From assembly GCF_021155765.1 (NCBI RefSeq), contig NC_060110.1, forward strand, positions 7,129,501 to 7,193,500: DNA of 64,000 nt, read 5' to 3'. The stretch comes from Diprion similis (lineage: Eukaryota > Arthropoda > Insecta > Hymenoptera > Diprionidae). Below, one piece after another: positions 1-10,188 of this stretch. The translations under genes were made by a program, and so were the position numbers. The notes beneath the pieces were generated by a model. It was not told where the DNA came from and made no database searches. It saw nothing but the letters and a program-made list of their open reading frames with translations. The first letter of the stretch is position 1. Each line of letters starts with the position of its first letter.

Positions 1-250
1 TTTCTTTGTATTTTTGTGTTGTATTTGTGCATTTAGCGAATGGGAAAATTTGAATTGAGTGTGTCTAAAACTGCTTTGAACAAATTAAGATCTGAGACAA
101 GATTTTGCTACAGTGAAAGTAGGCAGAACTTGGAATTCTGGTCTTTTTTGCCTCGGATGTTTACAATATTGCTTTACAGAACTCATAACTCGAATTGAAA
201 ACTTCCGCTGTGCATAAAAAACCTACTTGGACTCTTTGATGTACAATTTG

Positions 251-618
251 CTATATGTACAAAGAACTCATTACCTCATATGACTGCGAAAGATGCGTCA
301 AGGAAGTTTTGAGGTAGAACACATGATTATCTCTTGCGAGTAGTGGAAGTTTACCCTCAAGGTCTTGGAGGTGCTGCATGACTTGATAAATCTTCAGTAC
401 GGTAGTTTCAACCTCATCCTGAAGACAGAAATAAGTGTATTAGCAGTTTGAAAAATTACTCCAATGTCAGCAGCAGACACAATTCATACCTGCATGTCAG
501 AACTGACAGTCTCAAAACCTTCAGTATCCTGTTTGTCATTAATCAAGTCCTCATACCGTTTGAATACCATTTTTTCTTCAGCCTCATCTTCGGCGTCGAT
601 TGATTCCCAGTCACACAT
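251..618 (-). CDS. Unrecognised small acidic/helical protein, two exons seen, possibly partial
   Basis: Two minus-strand exons can be read: 490-618 (from ATG at 618) and 275-418. They are joined by a clean GT-AG intron (donor CAG|GTATGA, acceptor TTCAG|GATGAG) in phase 0. The protein starts MCDWESIDAEDEAEEK and continues into an amphipathic, probably helical stretch (ETTVLKIYQVMQHLQDLEGK). After residue 91 either a donor (GAG|GTAATG) leads to an exon beyond the window, or reading on reaches TAG at 251. An acceptor (TTTTTTTAG|GTTATG) lies directly upstream of the ATG, so there is an upstream exon, probably 5' UTR. I do not recognise the family. The acidic N-terminus followed by a helix would suit a small complex subunit, but that is inference. 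Confidence 0.5.
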
Positions 619-1780
619 AACCTAAAAAAATCGGTATGACAAGATTATGAATGATTTCGGCTGTTTTTTTCTTGGCAAAGGTTATAATGTTACGAAACAA
701 GCAATGAGCGTCGATATGTTAAATTACGGTGTATAGCGGGTATTCTGTCCGATGGTAAAGAACTCGGTATGCTCTCGCATTAATATATCTTCAGTCAACG
801 TTTCTTTTATGCCTGCATACTCCTTGCGTTACCCCACAACGGCACGTGAATGCCAGAAATAGAGCGTCGAAATTACTTGAATTCTTGGGTTTTTCGTTTC
901 TGACACCCGGAGGATCCGAGAAAGTTGTGTTGGGTTAGGTTAGGTTAGGTTAGGTTAGGTTAGATCGCGTCATTACGGTCATAATTTTTATTCGAACTGT
1001 TTAAGGCTTATCAAGATTTTGACTACACGAACACATGGTTTTTTTGCATGATAAAAATCGGATCGTAATTCGAGAACTAATTTATGATAGATTAAGCTAG
1101 GTAGATGGGCTTAGGTTAGATTGGGCGATTGTGTTGATCACTGATTCCTCATGAATATATTTGACGAATGAAATTTGAGTTGCGCCAGATTTGTACTTAT
1201 GTTTATTTACTAGATAAGGGGACATTATCGTCGACCGAGTTCGCACTGACGACCTTTTATTCTCTTATCACAGTCATACAAGCTAGCCGGTTTTTCGAAT
1301 ACTTTAAATATCTGGTAAATATATTTTATTGCAGTAAGCCTTCAAGGTGTTGTAAGTATCAGAGGAATCGAATTTTCGGTATATATTTACTACAAGGTGG
1401 TATTTTAAATTGAAAACAAAAATAATGAAATAGAAATGAAAAGAATAATGAGAAAAATTCAATTTTATCATTTTTCGATAAATGTATGTAAAATAAATAA
1501 TCATGTAATATTTAGTATACGTAAAATCACGCCTTAACTCGTTCGATTAGCGTTATAATTTCAGTAATTAGCAAAATGACAAGCTGTGTTGCACAAGTCG
1601 TTAAATTTATGCAGGTATATCGATGAAAGTTTTTCTCTCTCCATTTCACCAAATATCTTTGCATCAGGCAATTATTTTCTTCACAAGTGATCCAATACAA
1701 GAAAGATAATCGATTTTGCATCTTTAAATACGATTAAGCTCAAAAAACTGTAATGCGGGTAATTATCAGTTGGTCAAGAA
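619..1780. other. Divergent intergenic region, probable promoters
   Basis: This lies between a minus-strand gene (ATG at 618) and the plus-strand HMG-CoA lyase. It contains the TTAGG run at 933-963 and an AT-rich stretch. The open frames here are short and have no recognisable product. Promoter function is inferred from gene orientation only. Confidence 0.4.
933..963. repeat. Interstitial telomere-type repeat, about six TTAGG units
   Basis: Six consecutive GGTTA units lie in a 31-bp run. TTAGG is the canonical arthropod telomere repeat. Here it is internal, in a likely promoter region between two divergent genes, so it is an interstitial copy and not a chromosome end. Shorter matches occur near 1118 and 24833. 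Confidence 0.85.
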
Positions 1781-2824
1781 ATGCTGCACAACATTGTCCC
1801 AACTGATGCGTACCATCAAATTAATCTTATTTTACTTTGGTACAGGACTGTGAGAACCAAAATGTTGAATCCCAGTTGGAGGAAGATAGCGAGACACTTC
1901 AGTAACTATGTTAGAATAGTCGAAGTGGGGCCACGCGATGGATTGCAAAATGAGTCAGTTATCGTACCAGCTTTGACAAAAATCAGTTTTATAAATAAAC
2001 TCTCTGAAACTGGTCTGAAGACTATAGAAGCAACGAGTTTTGTTTCTCCCAAATGGATTCCACAGATGGGGGACAACGAGGAAGTCTTCAAAGGTATCAA
2101 CGTCAAACCTGGCGTTAGCTACCCCGTCCTGGTTCCAAACCTCCAGGGATTGCAACAGGCTTTGGATGCCGGTGTGAAGGAAGTTGCCATCTTTGGTGCA
2201 GCTTCGGAAGCATTCAGCAGAAAGAACATAAACTGTTCGATTGCAAAGAGCATTGAAAGGTTTTCTCTAATCACAGAACAGGCTGCGCATCGCAATATCA
2301 GAGTCAGAGCCTACATATCTTGCATCGTTGGATGTCCATATGAAGGTGAAGTTAAACCGTCAGTCGTAGCAAGCCTCGCTGCATCCATGCTCGAACTTGG
2401 ATGCTATGAGGTATCATTGGGTGATACCATTGGCGTTGGAACGCCCAGAAAGATAAAAGCAGTTCTCAACGAGTTAAAAACTTTATCCCCATCTGGAACC
2501 TTCTCTGAGTTTGCACTTCATTGCCATGATACTTTTGGACAAGCATTAGCAAACATTTATTCTAGCTTAGATTTTGGTATCAGAATATTCGACTCATCTG
2601 TTGCTGGTCTCGGAGGCTGTCCGTACGCCGCTGGTGCTTCTGGAAATGTTGCAACGGAAGATTTACTGTACTTTCTCAATGGGCAAGGTCTTGAGTCTGG
2701 CGTCGATTTGAACAAAATTATTGATGTCGGAGATTACATCAGCACACAAATTCGTAGAGAGAACAGATCCAAAGTCGGTGTTGCAGTACTTGGAAAAGAG
2801 AAGCTCACCAGAATGAAAAACTAA
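1781..2824 (+). CDS. HMGCL: Hydroxymethylglutaryl-CoA lyase, mitochondrial (intronless)
   Basis: The enzyme cleaves HMG-CoA to acetoacetate and acetyl-CoA in the last step of leucine breakdown and ketogenesis, normally in mitochondria or peroxisomes. The single 347-codon frame has the family motifs: VGPRDGLQNE (residues 49-58, catalytic Arg and metal-binding Asp), SFVSPKWIPQMGD, the metal ligands in HCHDTFGQ (about 247), and GLGGCPYAAGASGN with the active-site Cys near 279. The first ATG gives 43 residues before the conserved core. A second ATG at 1862 gives a shorter, basic leader more like a mitochondrial presequence, and TTTGGTACAG before 1846 could be a splice acceptor, so the true start may be 1862. 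The conserved domain has no introns, whereas vertebrate HMGCL has many; a retrocopy origin is possible, but the frame is intact and all key residues are kept. Confidence 0.93.
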   Translation: MLHNIVPTDAYHQINLILLWYRTVRTKMLNPSWRKIARHFSNYVRIVEVGPRDGLQNESVIVPALTKISFINKLSETGLKTIEATSFVSPKWIPQMGDNEEVFKGINVKPGVSYPVLVPNLQGLQQALDAGVKEVAIFGAASEAFSRKNINCSIAKSIERFSLITEQAAHRNIRVRAYISCIVGCPYEGEVKPSVVASLAASMLELGCYEVSLGDTIGVGTPRKIKAVLNELKTLSPSGTFSEFALHCHDTFGQALANIYSSLDFGIRIFDSSVAGLGGCPYAAGASGNVATEDLLYFLNGQGLESGVDLNKIIDVGDYISTQIRRENRSKVGVAVLGKEKLTRMKN

Positions 2825-2965
2825 TTTGGAGAAAATCTGTGATAATCGTTGTAATATGCAAATACTGTTTTTCAAATACAAAAAACGAGCTCGACAGGAT
2901 GAAAAACTAATGTGGAAAAGCATGTGAAAATCATTGTAAAATGCAGAAAATTTTTTTTTTAAATA
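2797..2965 (+). repeat. Imperfect tandem duplication over the HMGCL stop codon
   Basis: The last about 28 coding bases, the stop and the start of the 3' UTR (about 2797-2878) are repeated directly behind themselves (about 2881-2965). The shared blocks include GAATGAAAAACTAAT / GGATGAAAAACTAAT followed by similar AAAA-TGTG-AAATC-TTGTAA-ATGCA stretches. The second copy lies wholly downstream of the stop. Confidence 0.75.
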
Positions 2966-4145
2966 CACTACTAATTAAACAAAAAAATACTAACATGCGT
3001 TAGCTATCAATTTATCTCCGAGTAACTCACCTGCTCTAGAGCATTAAGAATTTTTCGAAAAATCAAGATTAAATAATGTCCACGCGATAATCTTAGACAA
3101 TATTAAATTTTTATTCTCAGTTTTTTTTACGCATTTCATATTCCATCAGTAGGAAATCGAGCTTTCCCTATATCTTTAATTTACGATTACCTTATGGCTA
3201 TTTTAACTTAAATTCACTCAGAAAATTGCTGTATATATTACACCTTACGTTAACAGTAAATCTAATAATTGCTCTGTTTAATGTGGAGGAAATTATTATG
3301 GACATATGCAAACCCAAAATAGAAGGATGATTGCGGTTATTATAAAAGTGAGTACGTTTCACATTGGTAAAAACGTAAACTTCGTTAGCGAAACTATGCG
3401 CGATAGACGATTTTATGGAATGAAAGCGAATATCTTAAAAATAATTCTAATTTTTTAAATGAGCATGACTTCTTTGATGTGAATTCGGAACTAGAAGATG
3501 CTGAATCTTACTCGACGTTATCTATCAATCACACAATAACATCTGTCTCACTCTGCAATACGTCAAAACTTTGAAATTATTTCCAGTACACACTTCTAGG
3601 GCAGAATTTGTGAATCCTTCTATATATTATTCTCCCATTATTATTCCCTATCCTCACAGGTGTGAGGAAAAACATTGTGTATATTGTGGGTGGATACGCA
3701 ATCTCTCATTCATACGCAGTTTAGAACTGTGGTCTTGGCTCGTGCCACAAACTCCGCACTCGTGGGCGGGAATTATCTACTTTCTACCCTAGATACACAA
3801 TGTACATTGTATTCTATGCATGTGCAGTCGTAACTTACTCTCACCATCGCTAAAACAGTTACTTTATATACCAGACACAAGCATGAAAAACATGTAAAAT
3901 ATGCTTGCGTTATATAAAATGTAACAACAATAATTGAAAAACATCAAAGAAAGCAAAATTTTGAAACCCCCACTACACAAAAAACCCAATTTATGGCACG
4001 ATCATTTTTTTTTTTTTTTTTTTTTTTTGTACAATTTATACTCATCTGTAGATTTTCTGATGCAGTATATATTGTATATATATCATTATGTTGAAGATGA
4101 TTAAGGGTTACTAAAAATGACCCTTATTCCTTACATACTTCATCG
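2966..4145. other. AT-rich intergenic region between HMGCL and ARMH3 3' ends
   Basis: No convincing coding frame. It holds a run of about 22 T near 4007-4028 and TATA-type simple sequence near 4065-4084. The two flanking genes converge here, so it probably contains both 3' UTRs. Confidence 0.4.
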
Positions 4146-7100
4146 CTACGAAAAGCTAGAAAATTCTTGTAGAATGGCCTGAGTATCCAACGTGCTCAAG
4201 TCTATGGATCCTCTTGTATCAATCACAACTCCTCTTACCTGCAATAAATTCAAAATCGATCAAAACGGACACAAAGTATATGTTACAGTTTGCAACAATC
4301 ACCGGCACGGAACTTCCTTACCATATTTGTGAAGAAAGCAGTATGCTTCGGTTTTTCGGAGTATCTTTCGTACTGATCTAAGCTATCTTGTAGCTTTAAA
4401 GTAAGACTGTCATAATTCTGAATAACAACAGCTAAAATCTGTTCTTCAGTTGGTGTTGAAAGACTCTGACTTGCTAACCAAGTATCAATCTTCGGAGTAA
4501 AGTGATTTATAATATCTCGCACGTTGACTAAGCAGTTTGTCAACTTCAAAGCATGTTCTTTGAACTCGCAAATATCACTCGTCGAATACCTAAGGGCTGG
4601 GTGGAAAATACAAGCAGATCATTAATCAACCCTGTGAAACATTAGAAGGATGTTTATAAAATTGAACACTAGTTCATCATTTACCCATAGCATTCAGATT
4701 CGTGAAAACGGCCCGCATTCTTATTATTTCGTAAAATAATTCGTCGTAACTGCTCGGTGATGATAGAAAGGTATCTCCATACGTAATGAAGAGATTTAAA
4801 ATGTTGACGATCTTGAAATGAGAAAATTATTTTGTCAGACAGGAAGGACTTGATCAGCCAGCGCGTAGTTCACTCCACGGGGGTTTACCTGGATGGCCAG
4901 ATGAAATATGTTCATTTTCTTAGCCAACTGACTTTCGGCAGTGGTGAGATACTTCAACAGATGAATCAACGCAGTCCATAGCTCCCTCCATTGATAACCA
5001 AGCCTTACACGGCACCTTTTCTGATAGCAAAGCAATCTTTGCAAAACTCCGATACACTGAAGATACAATTCGATTGGAAAATTCTTCATCATGTGTGTCA
5101 TTATAAATTCAACCAACAAGTCTGAGAATATTGTAAATCGATATCAGTATTTAAAGCGATTATTGAACCCTCAGTACTTGTAAAAAAAAAAAAAATAGTT
5201 TTTACCCAGTAGTGTGGCAGCTAACGGTTGAATTAGAGCCACCTTTTCCTGGAGTTTCCTATGTCTCATGGGTAATCTGTGCAGTTGAGCTTTGAAGGCC
5301 AAGTTAGCATCGTGGATCAAACTGTTGGCATATTGATCTTCAGCAATGCAACTCAGAATGAGAAAGCAAAGCTTTACGTTAGCAGTTATAGCGTCGGTTT
5401 TATTCCCCTGAGTTTTAATGCCTTGCGTGACGATGGAACTGCAATCAAATTCATGAAATGAATAAAGTTTGTCTTTATGCCAGCAAAGTTTTGAAGGCAA
5501 TAACATTCTTACCAGTATTCAAAAAATGTTGCCAAGAGATTGACTGGCTGTGCCATTATATCTTGAGGTTGAGCCCCGGGGGCAACTGCATTTGGGCCTA
5601 AGGTATTATTTGGTGAAGGTGGTGCACTTGTGTCGCTCTGTATATGTGCCAATGTAGTAACAAAATATCTATTTAAATGTGTCGCTTCATAAAGTGCCAA
5701 CAGTAGCGCGTTATTAGCGCGGATTTGTTGAGTCTTTGCTTCTTCCTCACCTACAAACATGCTGCCTACCATATTCGTCAACGATGACAACCAAGAAGCT
5801 TGAATGTCTAAAGGAATTTATTTAGTTATTAGATAATGTCAAAATAAGTTTCATTTTATATTGTTTAGTGGAGTTTCACCTGCTCTCTGTTGGTCGAATT
5901 GTCGACAAAAATCAGTTAATGATGTCGATATCACTTGACCATAGCCATTCAGTGCTACTTCGTCATCTAGAATTGAAAGCTTAACTATGTAGGGATTGGC
6001 ACTTTCGTGTTTCCTGTAGTTCACTAGAAGTGTCAAGAGTAGCACTGCGTCATGACCATGCTGACTCCTTGTTTTGGTGTCTCTTAATAGCTGCGAAGCA
6101 ATGATACTGGTTACAGAAATTTTACAAAACTGGCTTTAGCTAGACCTATAAATAAATAAGAATAGTATCAACCTGCACTAGTGATTCGAATACACTGTTC
6201 AACATGACGTATTCAAGCAATGTGTTCTGGCTAACATTATCCGTGCCGGTAACTATTATCAGTAAAAGTTTAAGGCATAAGGCCTTTAAGCTATCTGGGT
6301 ATTCGCCTGAAATAAAAAAAAAATTAATGTCGATACTTCAGGATTAACAACTGATTGAAAAAATACTCTGATTCACAGGGTTATACAATGTAGACAGCTG
6401 AAAAGGCGGGTGAATTTTGAGTATTTATGTCTCGACAACCAATTATTAAATTTGAATGGGCTTTGTTTTATTCCAAAGTATGTACATCAAGTTTCAATTT
6501 GCGTATTTAATATTATTTGAATCAATTAATAGAAAACATTGTTACTGACAATAACGTTAATCATTCTGCTCGTTGACATTTTTTGTGGTGCCCACGCTAT
6601 CTGAAAAACAACTATACCGACTTACTTGAAATTCGGTGACAGTATTCTTGGATAGTTTATCTCCTAGATACAATCAGATGATTTTCTAAAACACCGGATT
6701 TTTATGATGATTAAATATAAATATCGTGAAACTTGAGATGAAAAATTGAATTTCAGTATAATATCGTCGCCATTTTGATTAAAAAAAAAAAAAAAAAATT
6801 TTTTATCACAGCAAACAGCATAAAGTACCCATGAATATCTGTTTCCAAAATTGAAGAAATCCAGTTGAGCTCTTTTTTAGATATCATAAGCATCGCAAAG
6901 CATGTCACTGAGCAAAATCAATTATGTTACTGTCAATAAAAAAGCTTCGTACCAATTGATTCCAATCAAAAAGATACATAAATAATGCTCAATTGGATCT
7001 ACATACTATTGAAAAAAATAAACCCAATCAAATTGCACAACTAGTTGTCAAGATATGAATTCTCCAAATCCACCCAGTTTTTTAGTAATCTACTCGTATA

Positions 7101-9073
7101 TACCCCTTTTAAATTAAATAAAATGCCTTACCAGTGATGAAGTTATTGCAGTGCCGCATTAGTGTTGTCATTCTCTGTTCAGCGGAGTCAAAACCGACCA
7201 GATTATCGATTAAATTAAATCCACAGTCACCTTGGTCAGCCTTTTTATACATTGCTTGAATTACAGCAGACAATGTTTGCAGCGCATACACTACTCTGAT
7301 GTGGTGCTCGTGTGCCAGAGTATCAACACAGTGGCATACCAAAGCATTAAGATTTTCTCTCACTGTACTGAGCTGGTCTACAGCTAAACGTAATATTTCA
7401 GCCTCAATTTGCGCTACCTGTGTAAAAAGAGATGGTCAAGCAATTGGATAAGGTGAATTGTTTTTCAATGGGAGTTTTGAGCATTGCATTCAGTTCATAC
7501 TTCAATTGTTACAATATCATAATTCATTTGACAGGAGAGGATAAATTCTAACCACCCATCAATGCTGTAAAATTTGTGTTCAATATTTGCTATTGTGCAA
7601 CTAATAATTTGTTTCAAGTAAAAAATGAACTTCAATTTATTTTTTTCGTGATTTATGTAATAAGATTTGATGAGGTGTCATTCATTCTGAAATTGTTATT
7701 TCATGATGTTATGACGGCTTTCACGCGACCAATAACATGGTTATTGGAAAATTATTTTCGAAAGTAGTACAGGTAAGCAGGCTATATGGGTTTTTCCTAC
7801 CCGAAGACAGTCTGGAATTTTTTTTAAATAGCATAAAAGTAATGGGCAAATTTGATTTTTGGTTTCAAAGGCAATTCCTTCCTGGGAAATGACAAAGTAC
7901 TACGGGCGAATATGCGTTTTTCAATTAAGATGCATAAAGTACAGGATCCAAACCAGCGAAGCTTGGTTCAATTTCAAATGCAAATTTATGCCTAGCAGTA
8001 TAAAGGCGGACGAATCTAAGTCAAGAGGAACAGATCCTTGCGATTCACAAAACAATGAGAAACAAGCATCAGTGGCAGAGTCTAAGCCAAAAATGTGGTT
8101 GTCAAAAAAATTAAGCGAAACTGAAGGTCTCACAAAGCTAGAGGAAAAAAAGAAATGGCTCCCATTCGGACGTGGATCGAAAGACAGAAAGGTCTTCCTC
8201 ATTTTTGGTAGCTAATAGCTAGTAAATTGTGGAATATTTATCCTTTCTTTATTTTATAGTGCTAAATGAACGAAAGAAGCTTTCTATATGACGGGGAGCA
8301 AGCTTTTCACTTTAAGAAAAATGAAAAAAAAAAACTCTGGCATTTAAGCAGGTGTAATTTTATAAATTGATCATATTTGATGGAATAGAGCCCTCCTGTT
8401 CGAATGATTTCACTGTGATTCAAAGGAAGAGTCGACCATTACCATAACTGCAATAAATACTACTTTGGAGCAAAAATTGAAAACAGTGGAGCAAGATTGA
8501 AATTTTCTTTGCTGAAATCATCACTTTGTTAAAACAAATTTCCTTTTTGAACTTGGGATCTTGTTTTATGGGAGGTATTATTTATTTTTGAAATATTCCA
8601 ATTGTTCCACATAGTTTTAATCAAACCTATCAACTGCACATTGTGCGGAGAAATATTGTATACCGATTAAACTCCATCTACCATTAAAGCCATGATTTTT
8701 TTTAATTGTTATTTTGGGAACGGTATTGCACAAAAATATAAAAATTTCCGCACGAACTATGACGCAATTCGAATTTAGCACGCAGTAGAAAAATCCTGTA
8801 CCTGAAAAATAAGTAACTCCTTCTACTAGTAATCAGGCTAAGAGAGAAGTTGAGAAAAAAAGCTACTGTGTCAGTGAGTCTTTATATAAATAGTAATGAT
8901 TAGCAAACGTTCGAGTGGCGACAGACCTTTGGTTTGAGGAGAAAAAGTTCATCCCAAAAATGAGGATTGGTAAGTGTGGGTTCATCCCCCTTGAAAAAGC
9001 TCTCGTATATGAGTAATATTTTTTCCCTATACTGTCGTTTGGATCCAGAGCCACTTCTCTTTCGCATTGCCAT
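4146..9073 (-). CDS. ARMH3: Armadillo-like helical domain-containing protein 3 (C10orf76 family), 10 exons
   Basis: Coding exons: 8927-9073, 7132-7417, 6173-6306, 5880-6090, 5513-5807, 5206-5438, 4889-5121, 4685-4811, 4322-4596, 4146-4238. All splice phases close to a 677-residue protein, against about 689 in human. Landmarks are [14 protein letters not shown] (N-terminal exon), [79 protein letters not shown] and [17 protein letters not shown], which follow the vertebrate family closely. In vertebrates this cytosolic helical-repeat protein binds PI4KB at the Golgi and supports PI4P production and Golgi maintenance. Intron 1 is long (7418-8926). The intron at 6307-7131 is almost filled by a foldback transposon. 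The gene is divergent to SUOX. Start choice: MAMRKR at 9073; a second in-frame ATG lies two codons on. Confidence 0.93.
6377..7107. mobile_element. Foldback/MITE family A, copy 1 (in ARMH3 intron)
   Basis: About 730 bp with very long terminal inverted repeats. The outer end GGGTTATAC pairs with GTATATACCCC at the right, and similarity continues inward for about 250 bp or more (ATTGTTACTGACAATAACG on the left against the reverse complement of GTTACTGTCAATAA on the right). It has no coding capacity. The same sequence recurs at 13901 and 20353. Ends are approximate and no clear target duplication was found. Confidence 0.8.
7859..8215 (+). other. Unexplained Lys/Ser-rich ORF inside ARMH3 intron 1
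   Basis: A 118-codon frame lies antisense within the intron. Its second half is hydrophilic and coding-like ([35 protein letters not shown]). No family is recognised, no partner exons were found, and no promoter is evident. It could be a chance frame, a nested gene or a decayed retrocopy. Confidence 0.2.
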
Positions 9074-10188
9074 CGTTATCTTGGCTTGAGTTTTATCCTT
9101 CAGCCACCATTTATCGGCCTATGTAAGTACCTGTAAACGGACCTTACTTTCATATTCCCAGTTTTGAAGGTAAAAAGTGCCTCAACTCCAACACGCAGAT
9201 ACTCACTGACAGTTGACAAGGCCTAACCTCCAAGTGTCGGATATCAGGATGAAACGGGAAGCAAGCCGAGCTAAAAGGAAGTGCCACAATGTTAGATCAG
9301 TCGGATTCCGATCAGCTAATCTAATAAACCGGAGCTGAAATGACGTATTATTAAATTAATCGTGTGATTGAAGGGGAAGGGCGGAAATTGTGAGATGCAG
9401 ATGCTTGTTTACAGACGGTACTGCGCGTAACCAGTGAACATGAGATGCATTCCTCCGGCAGGCGCCTTTTTGTCCCGCTCTGCGCCGCCCGTATGGAAAC
9501 CATTTTCTAAATGATCTCTAATGGAATTCGTTGAAAATCCAAGATGGCCTTCATATGGTCGTTCTTAGAAATTGGTACGTACATATGGCTGCGCAGGAAC
9601 ACATCATATGTTCCTTCATTAGATCATGGTCTCACCTACTCGAGGCCACGTACCTGTTTACAGCTTCTCGTTGTAGGATGCAACAATAACAAGTTGCAAA
9701 TGAGTAAAAAGGGTAAAAATAACCTCGGTCACCAGCCGCTCGGTAATCGCCATTTTATCATTAAACCTGTCATGCGACTTCTTACCCGTTTAAAAAACTA
9801 ATGACATTGACACTGACAGCGATCCTCTGTACTACATACGGATGATAAATGCCGGGCATTGCCAGGTGGGGCGATAACCTCCCTGCCGAACTATGTCGAA
9901 ATCGAGAGCTTGTAAGAATTTGTTTATTGATGCGTATTACGCACGCAAATACAAGCGTGTAGTCCGTACTGCTTAACCCTCGGATAGGTTATTCCGTTAT
10001 TGTCGCCGAAAGTCAAACGAGAAGGTAGTCGATTTTCATCAACGATTATTGCAAATCGCGATTTCTCTCTCATCTCTCTCACACAGTTTATTTCTGCTTG
10101 AAAGTCGAACGTTCACACCTTTTCCTTCAAAAGGATTTCAAAAAATGGATTATTAACAGATTGTTGAATTCATTGCCAATAAGGAAAC
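9074..10188. other. Divergent intergenic region ARMH3/SUOX
   Basis: Contains the start regions of two divergent genes. The 85-codon frame at 9544-9801 has no recognisable features and is taken as chance. No repeats were identified. Confidence 0.4.

Noticed and set aside
933-963. Chromosome end (telomere)
   Set aside because: Only six units, flanked by genes on both sides.
9544-9801. 85-codon plus-strand frame upstream of SUOX
   Set aside because: No domain, no splice context and atypical composition; lies in a divergent promoter region.
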